Part shown: piece after piece, positions 8,845 to 17,762 of the stretch | How the letters are laid out: the number at the start of each line of letters is the position of its first letter | Numbering within the stretch: the stretch's first letter is position 1 | Source: Robertmurraya_A mangrovi | Lineage (GTDB): Bacteria > Bacillota > Bacilli > Bacillales > Cytobacillaceae | Assembly (NCBI RefSeq): GCF_034427655.1 | Contig: NZ_JAXOFX010000006.1 | Coordinates: 1 to 64,000 of the forward strand | Direction: 5' to 3' | DNA: 64,000 nucleotides | The notes under the pieces: generated by a model | Seen by the model: only the letters and a program-made list of their open reading frames with translations | What the model was told of the DNA's origin: nothing | The model's database searches: none | Made by a program: the position numbers and the translations under genes

Positions 8845-9098
8845 AAATCGATGAAGAGGAGAGTAGTTTTTGCTATACTCTATAGCGATCCGGGGACGGT
8901 GGAAGCCTGGAGATGATGCAAGTATGAAAAACACCTCTGAGTTCTAACCGAAAGAGATATCTTAAGTAGGCTTAGACGTTACCAGAACGTTATTTACTGG
9001 GGTAAGCAATATTAAAGTTGGTCATAGTATGACAATTTGGGTGGTACCGCGGAAGTTAGTCTTTCGTCCCTTTCTTTGGGGATAGAAGGCTTTTTTTA
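8845..9098 (+). ncRNA. T-box riboswitch leader (Asn) of asnS
   Basis: The leader has the T-box order of elements: a stem I region starting near GAAGAGGAGAGTAG, an AAC codon at 8946-8948 fitting an asparagine specifier, the T-box core GGGTGGTACCGCG at 9039-9051, and a terminator stem ending in a T-run at 9091-9098. Uncharged tRNA-Asn should stabilise the antiterminator and switch on asnS. The antiterminator bulge reads UGGU, whereas bacterial tRNA-Asn usually has G73, so a G-U pair would form. Confidence 0.9.
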
Positions 9099-9124
9099 TT
9101 GCAAAAAATACTGTATGGAGGCAA

Positions 9125-10519
9125 ATGATGATTAAAACCGTAGTAAAAGATTTATACAGAAATCAAGAAAAATTCACAGACCAAACTGTTCAAATTTCAG
9201 GCTGGATCCGTACTTTACGCGATTCCAAAACAATTGGCTTTATGGAGCTAAACGATGGATCATTTTTCAAAAGTGTACAAGTGGTTTTTGAAGATACTTT
9301 AGATAACTTCAAAGAAATTACGAAGTTACCTATTAGCTCTTCTGTGTTAATAGAAGGTGAATTTGTACCAACTCCTGAAATGAAACAGCCTTTTGAAATT
9401 AAAGCGACAAAGATTGTTGTTGAAGGATTATCGGACACAGATTTTCCGTTACAAAAAAAGAGACATTCTCTTGAATATTTAAGAACAATCTCTCATTTAC
9501 GTCCGAGAGCCAATACCTTCTCAGCCGTTTTCAGAGTAAGATCTCTTGCATCTTATGCTTTACATAAATTCTTTCAGGAAAAAGGATTTGTATATGTTCA
9601 TACACCGATTATTACCGGAAGCGATACAGAAGGCGCCGGGGAAATGTTCCGTGTAACATCAATGAATATGAACGAGATTCCAAAAACTGAAGATGGAAAA
9701 GTGGATGACAGTGCAGACTTCTTCGGCAAAGAAACCAACTTAACCGTTAGCGGTCAATTAAATGCGGAAAGCTTTGCACTTGCCTTCCGTAATGTGTATA
9801 CCTTTGGACCTACCTTTAGAGCAGAAAATTCTAATACGGCAAGACATGCGGCAGAATTCTGGATGATCGAGCCGGAAGTTGCTTTTGCAGAATTACCGGA
9901 TATCATGGACCTCGGAGAAGAAATGGTCAAGTATGTGATTAATTACGTTCTTGAACAAGCGCCTGAGGAAATGGAATTCTTTAATAGCTTTGTTGATAAG
10001 ACACTTATTGAAAGATTGAAGAATGCATTAGAATCCGATTTTGGAAGAGTCACTTATACGGAAGCTGTTGAATTATTAATGAACTCCACTAAGGAATTTG
10101 AATACCCTGTTGAATGGGGAACGGATTTGCAAACGGAGCATGAACGTTACTTAAGTGAGGAAATTTACAAGCGTCCTGTCTTTGTAACCGACTATCCGAA
10201 AGAAATTAAGGCATTCTATATGAGAGCGAACGAGGATGGCAAGACCGTAGCTGCGACTGACCTTTTAGTTCCAGGTATTGGCGAGTTAATCGGAGGAAGC
10301 CAACGTGAGGAAAGAGAAGAAGTCCTTGCAGATAGAATTAAAGAACTTGGTATGAATGAAGAAGATTACTGGTGGTATCTAGAGTTGAGAAAATACGGTG
10401 GGACAAAGCATTCAGGCTATGGAATTGGGTTTGAACGTCTACTCATGTATTTAACTGGAATGAAGAATATCCGCGATGTAATCCCATTCCCTCGTACACC
10501 AGGAAATGCAGATTTTTAA
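9125..10519 (+). CDS. asnS: Asparaginyl-tRNA synthetase
   Basis: This 463-464-residue class II enzyme charges tRNA-Asn with asparagine. The N-terminal 110 residues are the OB-fold anticodon-binding domain (QISGWIRTLRDSK), followed by the catalytic core with motif 2 around TFRAENSNTARHAAEFWM and motif 3 GYGIGFERLLMYLTG. The second ATG (9128) is better spaced from GGAGG than the first. It is monocistronic, under a T-box leader, and ended by a strong hairpin. The sequence is of the longer, E. coli/clostridial type rather than the 430-residue B. subtilis type; that comparison is from memory. Confidence 0.95.
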   Translation: MMIKTVVKDLYRNQEKFTDQTVQISGWIRTLRDSKTIGFMELNDGSFFKSVQVVFEDTLDNFKEITKLPISSSVLIEGEFVPTPEMKQPFEIKATKIVVEGLSDTDFPLQKKRHSLEYLRTISHLRPRANTFSAVFRVRSLASYALHKFFQEKGFVYVHTPIITGSDTEGAGEMFRVTSMNMNEIPKTEDGKVDDSADFFGKETNLTVSGQLNAESFALAFRNVYTFGPTFRAENSNTARHAAEFWMIEPEVAFAELPDIMDLGEEMVKYVINYVLEQAPEEMEFFNSFVDKTLIERLKNALESDFGRVTYTEAVELLMNSTKEFEYPVEWGTDLQTEHERYLSEEIYKRPVFVTDYPKEIKAFYMRANEDGKTVAATDLLVPGIGELIGGSQREEREEVLADRIKELGMNEEDYWWYLELRKYGGTKHSGYGIGFERLLMYLTGMKNIRDVIPFPRTPGNADF

Positions 10520-10539
10520 TTAAATAGGTGAAAAAAATG

Positions 10540-10573
10540 AACAATAGAGTGCAATGGCACTCTATTGTTTTTC
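10540..10573. terminator. Terminator of asnS
   Basis: AACAATAGAGTG and CACTCTATTGTT form a perfect 12-base-pair stem followed by TTT. It stands between converging genes and can serve both strands. Confidence 0.85.
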
Positions 10574-10613
10574 ATTAAGCTTAATTATTTTGATGAACCA
10601 GGTCTCCTGAATT

Positions 10614-10991
10614 TTATCTTCTAGCGATCATCTCGATTTCAACCTGTGCACCTAGAGGTAGGGATAACACACCTATCGTTGTGCGAGCTGGAAATGGCTC
10701 AGAAAATTGATTGGAATACACTTCATTCATTGCTGTGAAATGATTCATATCCGTTAAAAATACATTTACTTTTACCACATGATCAGGAGTTAATCCTGCT
10801 GCTTCCAATACCTCAAAAAGATTCTTAAAACATTGATTGGTCTGTTCAACAATATCCCCTTCTACAAGCTTTCCAGTCTGTGAGTCTACTGGGGTTTGTC
10901 CAGATAAAAATATTAAATCACCTGATTCAATGGCATGTGAATAAGGACCAACAGAAACAGCTCCAGAGGAACTGAAAGCCTTTCTTGACAT
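10614..10991 (-). CDS. RidA family deaminase
   Basis: A 125-residue member of the RidA/YjgF/UK114 family, which hydrolyses reactive enamine/imine intermediates formed by PLP enzymes. Family motifs are GPYSHAIESGDLIFLSGQ near the N-terminus, the central NVFLTDMNHF, and the C-terminal PARTTIGVLSLPLGAQVEIE with the conserved Arg and Glu. The ATG at 10991 lies about nine bases from AGGAGG and is preferred over a TTG at 10997 that is too close. It is a single gene. Confidence 0.93.
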   Translation of the reverse strand: MSRKAFSSSGAVSVGPYSHAIESGDLIFLSGQTPVDSQTGKLVEGDIVEQTNQCFKNLFEVLEAAGLTPDHVVKVNVFLTDMNHFTAMNEVYSNQFSEPFPARTTIGVLSLPLGAQVEIEMIARR

Positions 10992-11039
10992 ATACAATTC
11001 CTCCTTTAGTATTAGAAAAAATAAATATAAATGGAAATT

Positions 11040-11711
11040 CTACGGGTATGTATTACCCATTTCTATAAGAATCCCTTCCTTATCAATCCTTTTATGAATG
11101 TAAGGAATATAGCTTAATTTCTTGTATTTTTCCCTCCAAATGATATTTAAGAAATTAGTTGATTCTTTAAGAAAATAGTCAGGAGAAAAGTTTTCATAAC
11201 GATAACATTCGTTTGGGTATGTTTCACCAAACCCATATAATTCAAGAATATCTTGTTCGATTGCAATTCCACCGATTTTAAATTCATAAACGGAATACAA
11301 ATCTATAAGAAAACTTGTAAACCCTGAAAATTCTTCTTTTTTTATACCTATTTGGTCCCATCCTGGTTCATCAAAGTCATCTCCGGAAAACCAAAAATCA
11401 ACCAATAGTGCATTTGATGAGACCATTTCTATTTGTAATATTGCCTTTCGTTTCTTTAATACATTGACATATAATCTTAATCTTAATGAATGTATTTTTA
11501 TGGATTGGGGGTCTTCTTCATCATAGGGATAACCCTTATCAAAAAAATCAATAATTTCATCCAAGTTTTTATCAACGATTTCAACTTTATTAGTGACCTT
11601 AGATAAATTTCTTATTATATCTTGTATTGTTTTCCTTTTTTCTTCTTTAAGTTCCAACAAAAAACTGACTTCAAGGAAAGGGCCACCTTCTAACCATCGG
11701 GACCACTCCAT
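11040..11711 (-). CDS. Hypothetical protein, 223 aa
   Basis: I do not recognise this soluble protein. It is acidic and rich in aromatic residues (for example FWFSGDDFDEPGWDQIGI near residue 105 and YGFGETYPNECYRYE near 160). The ATG follows AGGAGG at 9 bases. Low GC and lack of neighbours with related function give no clue; the composition would fit an immunity-type protein, but that is speculation. Confidence 0.55.
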   Translation of the reverse strand: MEWSRWLEGGPFLEVSFLLELKEEKRKTIQDIIRNLSKVTNKVEIVDKNLDEIIDFFDKGYPYDEEDPQSIKIHSLRLRLYVNVLKKRKAILQIEMVSSNALLVDFWFSGDDFDEPGWDQIGIKKEEFSGFTSFLIDLYSVYEFKIGGIAIEQDILELYGFGETYPNECYRYENFSPDYFLKESTNFLNIIWREKYKKLSYIPYIHKRIDKEGILIEMGNTYP

Positions 11712-11854
11712 GTATAATTCCTCCTAGATCTTTGATTCAATACAAATTTATCATAAGAATGAAAATAACTTTTCATTCCTTACCTCACTAAACTTAATTA
11801 GGTCAACATCGAAAGCTTTTTTTTCTGTAAAAATATTACGCTAATAAATTGATA

Positions 11855-12604
11855 TTATACCGGGCAATAGTAATTTATCAGCTCCATCAGTCGATCAGAA
11901 TTCTCTTCTGACACATTTTCTGATAATCTTGCTGCCGCAATGATTGGAGCCCATTGAAAAACTTCTGACCTTAAAATCCCACTCTTTTCGCAATAAAGTC
12001 TTAGGTACATTTCAGCTAATTCAGTTGAATATCCAGAATACAGTAGATAGGTCCGATAAATATCAGCTCGAATATCACCTGTACTAGAATCCACCCAGTC
12101 GATGACCACCACTTGGTTATCTGTCTCAATCAAATTAAATAAATGAAAGTCACCGTGACAGAGCTTACCCTCGTATGTGAATGATTCCAATTTTTTTAGC
12201 AAAATTGACTTTTGTCTACTATCTAATTGATCCACACTTTCAATTTGTCGGTATATTTTCTCATCCATTCTTTCAATTGCATTTGGGATAATGCTATGAA
12301 TCTCTTGTTGAAGATTGACCGAAATATTCAAGTAATATTCAGCTTGTTCTTTATCTTTGAACAATAAATCACCTAATGTCTCTCCCTTAACATACTCCAT
12401 GATAATCGCTTGATTTCCCTCTATCTTAGTAACACCGAAAATCTTAGGTACAGGAAGTCCACATGAATAGGCATATTTTTGTTTATTTGCTTCTTTTTCA
12501 GCCTCTTTATCTGGTAAAAAATCGTTAAAAACTTTTACTATTTTATCGTCGCAAAGGTAAATGTTTGCCGTGTTTCCACTAGCTATCGGATGACCTAAAC
12601 TCAT
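11855..12604 (-). CDS. APH-type phosphotransferase
   Basis: About 249 residues of the aminoglycoside phosphotransferase/choline kinase-like fold. The catalytic loop LCHGDFHLFNLI and the metal-binding VVIDWVDSSTGD are both intact, with an ATP-lobe lysine region KIVKVFNDF near residue 25. The ATG at 12604 has a GGGAGAG ribosome binding site; the frame extends to 12625 with a weaker site. The family includes antibiotic, sugar and amino-alcohol kinases, so the substrate is open. Confidence 0.8.
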   Translation of the reverse strand: MSLGHPIASGNTANIYLCDDKIVKVFNDFLPDKEAEKEANKQKYAYSCGLPVPKIFGVTKIEGNQAIIMEYVKGETLGDLLFKDKEQAEYYLNISVNLQQEIHSIIPNAIERMDEKIYRQIESVDQLDSRQKSILLKKLESFTYEGKLCHGDFHLFNLIETDNQVVVIDWVDSSTGDIRADIYRTYLLYSGYSTELAEMYLRLYCEKSGILRSEVFQWAPIIAAARLSENVSEENSDRLMELINYYCPV

Positions 12605-12669
12605 GAGGCTCTCTCCCTCTTTCATTTCTTCATGTTAAGTTAATGCCCTTTACCACCAATCTATTTATT

Positions 12670-13212
12670 TTAATTAGCTCCACGCTTTAGAATCTTCTCC
12701 TCAACATATTGTTTAAATCTCTCCTCGGCTTCAGAACGTAGTTTGACGGTAAAAAGGAAAGTTTCAATATGATCTCCTTCTTCCTCTGAGTAAAACTCAT
12801 AAAAAATGTCCCACATTCCTTGGTCATTTTTAAACCCAATTGCCTCTAAATACTCCTCCGTATCTTCATCGTAATAGCCTATATGCCAATGACGGCCCTT
12901 TAGATGTTCCTGTATTTCTTGGCCATACGGTTCAAACAATGTTTCTATATTGATTAACTCCATCTCTGGAGAAAGCCGATCACTTTGAATGGGGATAGGC
13001 TCAGGAAGTTCTTCATTGTCATATAAGATCCCTGCCAAAGAGTATGCTAAATCCTTTTCTGCATTTTTTATCGCTTTTCGTTTTGTTTTTGCTTTTGATA
13101 AAGGGAATTCCCAGCCAGATTCAGGAAAAAGAGTAGGGAAATAAACACAAAACATTCCTTCATCGTCTTGTTGAACGAAGGCTGGATAAACCAGTTTTCC
13201 GAAACTTTTCAT
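12670..13212 (-). CDS. HicB-like domain protein without a toxin partner
   Basis: The N-terminal 75 residues fit the HicB antitoxin-like fold: YPAFVQQDDEGMFCVYFPTL, then SKAKTKRKAIKNAEKDLAYSLAG. The C-terminal 100 residues, acidic with WHIGYYDEDTEEYLE, are unfamiliar. No HicA-like frame is adjacent on either strand, so it is probably not a functional toxin-antitoxin pair. The ATG at 13212 is preferred (180 residues); a GTG at 13221 is also open. Confidence 0.6.
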   Translation of the reverse strand: MKSFGKLVYPAFVQQDDEGMFCVYFPTLFPESGWEFPLSKAKTKRKAIKNAEKDLAYSLAGILYDNEELPEPIPIQSDRLSPEMELINIETLFEPYGQEIQEHLKGRHWHIGYYDEDTEEYLEAIGFKNDQGMWDIFYEFYSEEEGDHIETFLFTVKLRSEAEERFKQYVEEKILKRGAN

Positions 13213-13244
13213 TGTCCCCACATCCTTTTCAATAAAGTTAATTT

Positions 13245-13279
13245 AAAATAAAACCAGAAAGAAGCAATCACTCTTTCTG
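13245..13279 (-). terminator. Terminator of 83-aa gene
   Basis: CAGAAAGA and TCTTTCTG form a stem and are followed on the minus strand by GTTTTATTTT, about 30 bases after the stop of the gene at 13308. Confidence 0.7.
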
Positions 13280-13307
13280 AACAATCTCCCCCATTAGGTT
13301 AAAAACT

Positions 13308-13559
13308 CTAAAATTGACTCCCTTCACAACCACACTCATATTCCTTAAATTTATATTCTTTATATAGTACAAAATTTTTAAAATCACTTGTCTCTGATTC
13401 ATAAACTTTTATTACAGGGGCAACATCAACCTTTGCCAAATCCCTTATTTGTGTATCAAAATCCCTAGATGAATCTAATTGATATTCGTTCATATCTAAA
13501 TAAATTTTATTGTGTTCACACACCTCGTACGTAACAGCAATATAATATTTTTTCATCAT
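13308..13559 (-). CDS. Hypothetical protein, 83 aa
   Basis: A small, soluble, Lys/Tyr/Glu-rich protein ending in a CGCEGSQF tail with two Cys; another Cys is at residue 14. The start ATG-ATG follows GGAGGG at good distance and a terminator follows, so expression is plausible. No family is recognised. The C-terminal Cys pair may bind a metal, which is inference only. Confidence 0.6.
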   Translation of the reverse strand: MMKKYYIAVTYEVCEHNKIYLDMNEYQLDSSRDFDTQIRDLAKVDVAPVIKVYESETSDFKNFVLYKEYKFKEYECGCEGSQF

Positions 13560-13725
13560 TCTATCCCTCCTTTAATTTTAAGTTACCCTAATTCTACCCA
13601 TCCTTTTAGAACTAATCTTTAGATCAATAAAAAAGGAGCGATCTATTTTAGAAATCTAGTAAGTTACCAATTATTTAAACGCACATTGCATGACTTATTA
13701 AAACTTCAATTTAAGAAGAAGCATT

Positions 13726-14259
13726 TCATTTATGATATTCAATTAACCAACAATCTTCATATTTCCCCTCATGAAGCTCACGACTTGGTAGTAATTTTAC
13801 TTTTTTAAACCCACATTTCTCATAACATTTTATTGCTCTCGTATTTCTTACTTGAGGGTCCATAACGATCCGGTCTGCCTTTTTATGTTCGATTAAATAA
13901 TTAATCATTGATTTAACAAGTAATGTTCCAATCCCTTTGTTCCAATACTCTGTTTCTCCAATAAATTGATCTGTTCCATAAACCATTTCGTTTAAATATC
14001 CATATTCTTTTTTCGTTTCGTCATCTAATGGATAGAAATGAATATAGCCAATTTCGTTCCCTTCAAACTCTACCATACATTTAACTTCATCATCTTCAGC
14101 AGCATAAAAAACTTCATTCACTTTGTTAATATCAAAAGGATTATCCCTACCTTCATAAAACTCAAGAACTGACGGGTCTGATAGCCATTTTGCTAACAGA
14201 ACATTATCTTCTTTTTCTAATTTACGAACTAATATATTCTCATTATGAAACAACATCAT
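13726..14259 (-). CDS. GNAT acetyltransferase, AAC(6')-like
   Basis: About 177 residues of the GNAT fold close to the aminoglycoside 6'-N-acetyltransferase/RimJ group: an opening LVRKLEKEDNVLLAKWL, then IGETEYWNKGIGTLLVKSMI as acetyl-CoA motif A, and NTRAIKCYEKCGFKKVKLL. The ATG at 14259 lies behind AAGGGAG. The substrate is not certain; many chromosomal relatives do not confer resistance. Confidence 0.82.
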   Translation of the reverse strand: MMLFHNENILVRKLEKEDNVLLAKWLSDPSVLEFYEGRDNPFDINKVNEVFYAAEDDEVKCMVEFEGNEIGYIHFYPLDDETKKEYGYLNEMVYGTDQFIGETEYWNKGIGTLLVKSMINYLIEHKKADRIVMDPQVRNTRAIKCYEKCGFKKVKLLPSRELHEGKYEDCWLIEYHK

Positions 14260-14289
14260 AATTTCTCCCTTCACGAATGTATTCCAAAA

Positions 14290-14322
14290 TAAATAAATGC
14301 CCTTACAAGATGCATGGGCATT
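14290..14322 (-). terminator. Terminator of PAS kinase gene
   Basis: AATGCCC and GGGCATT form a stem followed on the minus strand by TATTT, ten bases after the kinase stop codon. Confidence 0.7.
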
Positions 14323-14331
14323 TTCATTTAG

Positions 14332-15702
14332 TTAACTAACTGGTAGGAAAACGGTAATCTCAGTCCCTTTTCCAACCTCACTAACAATATCCATTTTTCC
14401 CCCATGAGCTTCAATAATTTTTAATGTAGTTAACATTCCAAGTCCTGTTCCTTTTTCCTTGGTTGTATAAAATGGTAATCCTACATTGCTTAAAAACTCA
14501 TCTGGGATCCCACACCCCTCATCAACGATTTGAATGGAAATTTCGTGTTCGGATGTTTGGTCAATATGAATGTTCAACTCTCCTCCATTTGGCATGGATT
14601 CAATTGCATTTTTCACTACATTTATTAATACCTGTTTTATTTGATTGCTAATACAACGAATAATTGGATGTATTTCGTCCTTGACAATAATATTTACATT
14701 ATTCATTAAAGCTTGTGAATTAAGTAAGGTAACAACTTGCATCAAAATACTATGTATATCCTCATCCTTAAAATTATGAGCTTGTGGTTTTGCATGCAGT
14801 AATAGTTCACTCGTGATAGATTCAATCCTTGAAATTTCATCGGTCATTATATCAAAATATTGAGGTAAACTATTTACAGAGCCTCTTAATAACTGCATGA
14901 ACCCTTTAAGAGAAGTCAATGGGTTTCTAATTTCATGAGCAATAGAAGCAGACAATTCTCCCACTACTGTCAATTTTTCCGAGCGAATGAGCATTTCATC
15001 AGACTCTTTCTGCCTACTCAGATTCTTAGCAATCCCATATACACCAACAATCTCTTTATCTACAACTATTGGTATATTAGTCACACTTACGGGAACATGT
15101 TTTCCACTTTTATGTAATGCAACTGTTTCATATGTTTGAGTTAACCCTGTTGCCGCAATATTAAAATATTGATTCGTTTGTTCTATATGTTTTTCCTCTA
15201 CTAATGGCACATAAGACAGGTTTAAGAATTCGTTTGATGTATAACCTAGTAAATCCTCCATCGCGGAATTCACACTTAAATATTTACCATCAAGGTCAAA
15301 GGAAAAGACTGCATCTGGATGATTTTCGAACAGTGATTTATAATGTTGTTCGTTTTTTAATACCAGTTGTTTTCTAGCTGTGATATCTTGAAAAAAAACG
15401 GAGAGTCCGTTCTGCGAAGGGTATGCTCTAACATCAAACCATGTTTTTAAAGGGGGAAAATAGGTATCAAATGTTACCGAAACTTGCTCGGACATAGCCT
15501 TATGATACATTTTGTAGAAGATTAATTCTACTGCTTCCGGGAATTCAATCCATATATTCTTACCAATTAAATCTTCCCGACTCCGAAATAATAGATTAGA
15601 AGCCGCATTATTTATATAAGTAAAATTCCAGTCATTATCAATTGAAAAAAAACCATCTGTAATTCTTTCAAGTATTTCCGCTGCATTTAGTTCACAAGTC
15701 AT
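14332..15702 (-). CDS. PAS-domain sensor histidine kinase (KinA/KinE-like)
   Basis: A cytoplasmic kinase of about 456 residues without membrane segments. It has two PAS domains (roughly residues 5-105 and 115-235), a HisKA domain with the phospho-acceptor motif SASIAHEIRNPLTSLKGFMQLL and a HATPase domain with NAIESMPNGG, DEGCGIP and GTGLGMLTT. The motif is typical of sporulation phosphorelay kinases of Bacillus. No response regulator is adjacent, as usual for those kinases. The ATG at 15702 follows AGGGAG. Confidence 0.88.
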   Translation of the reverse strand: MTCELNAAEILERITDGFFSIDNDWNFTYINNAASNLLFRSREDLIGKNIWIEFPEAVELIFYKMYHKAMSEQVSVTFDTYFPPLKTWFDVRAYPSQNGLSVFFQDITARKQLVLKNEQHYKSLFENHPDAVFSFDLDGKYLSVNSAMEDLLGYTSNEFLNLSYVPLVEEKHIEQTNQYFNIAATGLTQTYETVALHKSGKHVPVSVTNIPIVVDKEIVGVYGIAKNLSRQKESDEMLIRSEKLTVVGELSASIAHEIRNPLTSLKGFMQLLRGSVNSLPQYFDIMTDEISRIESITSELLLHAKPQAHNFKDEDIHSILMQVVTLLNSQALMNNVNIIVKDEIHPIIRCISNQIKQVLINVVKNAIESMPNGGELNIHIDQTSEHEISIQIVDEGCGIPDEFLSNVGLPFYTTKEKGTGLGMLTTLKIIEAHGGKMDIVSEVGKGTEITVFLPVS

Positions 15703-15897
15703 TATATTTCTCCCTAATATCAATCCATTTTATAAGTTATCTCGATTTTTTCAAATATTTCAACAATTGTCAACCTCTACCCTTTCTAATAACCTCCTTC
15801 TTTCATTAACTTGGTTCGTTAGTTGATAAAGAAAAAAGAGCTGTCGATCTCCACGTGATCTTCAACTCCTTCATTGATTAGTTAAAATCGGAAAGGA

Positions 15898-16302
15898 CTA
15901 ATGAATCGGTTCTTCTGTTTCCCTTACAATCATCCATTTTTCGTTAATGAAGTTCCAATTTTCAATCGTAAATAATCGAGCTAACACTTCCTCATCTTTT
16001 ACGATCAACTGTTCATAGAACACTACTGCATTTTCATTATTCCTTAGACGAATGACTCTATTTTCAAACCTTTTATTTGCACCTAAAAAGTGATTAACCG
16101 ATTGCTCCATACCACTTATAGCTTCTTGCTTAGTGAAAAAAACAGGTTTTTCGTTTCCACTGTTAAAAAAAGCTACGTAATAATCTTCTGTCATTCTATC
16201 TACTGAGGTTGTATCACCTGAGCTCATTGCATGGTTCCAATCACTGATAAATTCATCATGCATTTTAGTAAATTCATATAAACGATTTTTTAACTCAGTC
16301 AT
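15898..16302 (-). CDS. SnoaL/NTF2-like protein
   Basis: A 134-residue protein with the helix-strand pattern of the NTF2-like/SnoaL fold: FISDWNHAMSSGDTTSVDRM at the N-terminus and strands FYEQLIVKDEEVLARLFTIENW and WMIVRETEE at the C-terminus. Such proteins are small enzymes or binding proteins; no catalytic residue can be assigned here. It is a single gene. Confidence 0.65.
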   Translation of the reverse strand: MTELKNRLYEFTKMHDEFISDWNHAMSSGDTTSVDRMTEDYYVAFFNSGNEKPVFFTKQEAISGMEQSVNHFLGANKRFENRVIRLRNNENAVVFYEQLIVKDEEVLARLFTIENWNFINEKWMIVRETEEPIH

Positions 16303-16437
16303 TTTAAAACCTCACATTTCTATTATGTATGAGTTAATTGTTCGGTACGTCTAGTCGTTTATCCTCTTACCTAACGTTACTTTTTTAATAAGAAAAAACA
16401 CCTTCTTGAAAAATAGCTACCGTTATATTTTTTAATA

Positions 16438-16860
16438 CTAAAATAACCATGAAGATAGAAATGTAATGCCTAGATATATGCAAAGAGGAGAATAAAGTTG
16501 TGTATCGTACTTAGCGAAATTTGTATTTTTAATCTTCTTCGTGAAGCCTAAATACTTGAAATCACCCATTGCTCTAAGTAAGAAAATGAAGGTAAAAATG
16601 ATACTTGACCATTTTGTAAAGGAGTTTGATGTAAAGAAGGGTAATAAATTGTTCTGTGCTAGTAATATGAAGGCAACACCAATCAAGCCAAATGCAACAA
16701 TTAAAGTTTCAATCCATCTCGGTTTAAATACCGTTTCACCCTCTATTTTTTCTGGTAACGCAGCTCGAATACCCCATTTCCCACCCAATACCCAATAAAA
16801 ATGTAGCACGCCAACTAAAACTAAAATGATAAATGATGAATAAATCAGTAAAAGTTGCAT
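16438..16860 (-). CDS. DUF3995 membrane protein
   Basis: About 140 residues with four membrane segments (near residues 5-25, 50-70, 80-98 and 120-138). The motif HFYWVLGGKWG in the first loop is characteristic of the DUF3995 family. The ATG at 16860 follows GGAGGT; the frame is open further to 16896 but without a good site. Function unknown. Confidence 0.82.
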   Translation of the reverse strand: MQLLLIYSSFIILVLVGVLHFYWVLGGKWGIRAALPEKIEGETVFKPRWIETLIVAFGLIGVAFILLAQNNLLPFFTSNSFTKWSSIIFTFIFLLRAMGDFKYLGFTKKIKNTNFAKYDTQLYSPLCIYLGITFLSSWLF

Positions 16861-16922
16861 CCCTATACCTCCATTCCTATTTTTAATCTCACACAATCCC
16901 TTACTACTAAAAGCTCTTCAAT

Positions 16923-17042
16923 CTATAACCAGTTTTTCAAATAAGTAACTAATCCTAAGATTGCACCAATCACTAACCCAATAAACACAAAGTATTGTGT
17001 TTTAGTTTTGGTTGAACTCCATTTTTGACTTCTCTCATTCAT
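16923..17042 (-). CDS. Small membrane protein, 39 aa
   Basis: ATG at 17042 is preceded by GGAGGG at six bases. The peptide has a polar N-terminus (MNERSQKWSSTKTKTQ) followed by a single hydrophobic helix with small residues (VFIGLVIGAILGLVTYL) and a basic/aromatic end. It lies between two other membrane-protein genes. The clear ribosome binding site and the helix make it a credible small gene of unknown role. Confidence 0.6.
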   Translation of the reverse strand: MNERSQKWSSTKTKTQYFVFIGLVIGAILGLVTYLKNWL

Positions 17043-17112
17043 TACAAGCCCTCCATCCACACCACCTATTATTTTTATCTATATTCCAGTATTCTGATAG
17101 AAGATTCGTTTA

Positions 17113-17505
17113 TTACTTAAACTTTTTTGAATAAATGAATTCTGTTATAGGAACTGTAATAAAAGTTAGACCTACCACAAAAACCAGTGGATAGTTATCA
17201 ATTTTATTAAAATCACCCGTTCCTTCTGAAACAAATAAGATTAAACCAGATAGAATCATTAGTACATAATAACCTATTTTCGCACTTTGCGTTTCTATAT
17301 GTCTATCTAATTCATCTTTCTTACCACCGCCTTCATGGTCCCCCCAATTAAGCAAATTAAAAAAAAAGCTTAATGCAAGAAAACTGAAGAAGATGGACCC
17401 AGCATCGATCACACCGAATCTGATCCATTTATATAAAGAAAATCCTGCAATCGACATAAAAACCATAAAAGCTATTCCTACTGTCATCTTTTTTGATTTA
17501 GCCAT
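17113..17505 (-). CDS. Membrane protein paired with XRE regulator
   Basis: A 130-residue protein with four membrane segments (about residues 8-25, 34-52, 76-92 and 103-121) and a polar middle loop GDHEGGGKKDELDRHIETQSAK. Its start overlaps the end of the XRE gene by eight bases, so both are translated from one message. Such repressor/membrane-protein pairs are common in Firmicutes; the membrane protein may signal to the repressor or be its target. Function unknown. Confidence 0.75.
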   Translation of the reverse strand: MAKSKKMTVGIAFMVFMSIAGFSLYKWIRFGVIDAGSIFFSFLALSFFFNLLNWGDHEGGGKKDELDRHIETQSAKIGYYVLMILSGLILFVSEGTGDFNKIDNYPLVFVVGLTFITVPITEFIYSKKFK

Positions 17506-17710
17506 TCCTTTTCCCTTCCTTCTCTAATATAAATAAATCCTCCATAGTAACTCCTAAAGTCCCTGCAATATCAAATGCTAACTGCAGACTGGGATCATAC
17601 TTATTGTTTTCTATAGCGTTAATAGTCTGCCTACTTACATTACACTTCTCTGCTAGTTTCCCTTGTGAGAGCCCGAATTGTTCTCTGTATTCCTTTATTC
17701 TATTTTTCAT
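17498..17710 (-). CDS. XRE family transcriptional regulator, 70 aa
   Basis: A compact Cro/CI helix-turn-helix protein: LSQGKLAEKCNVSRQTINAIEN covers the two DNA-contact helices (residues 14-35). The short form is like the YozG/YvaO-size regulators and binds DNA as a dimer. It overlaps the downstream membrane-protein gene and is preceded by a strong promoter and a 26-bp palindrome at 17736-17761, which suggests autoregulation. Confidence 0.92.
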   Translation of the reverse strand: MKNRIKEYREQFGLSQGKLAEKCNVSRQTINAIENNKYDPSLQLAFDIAGTLGVTMEDLFILEKEGKRNG

Positions 17711-17735
17711 TCACTAAGCCACCTTTGTATTTTGT

Positions 17736-17761
17736 AAGGTGTAAAACATCTTTTACACCTT
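17736..17761. promoter_or_regulatory. Palindromic operator of the XRE gene
   Basis: AAGGTGTAAAA and TTTTACACCTT form a perfect 11-bp inverted repeat around CATC, directly downstream of the promoter -10 box. Another half site (TTTTTACACC) occurs at 17797-17806, upstream of the -35 box. This is the likely binding site of the XRE repressor. Confidence 0.7.
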
Positions 17762-17762
17762 A

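Noticed and set aside
9190..9438. Minus-strand frame inside asnS.
   Set aside because: Shadow of the asnS coding sequence.
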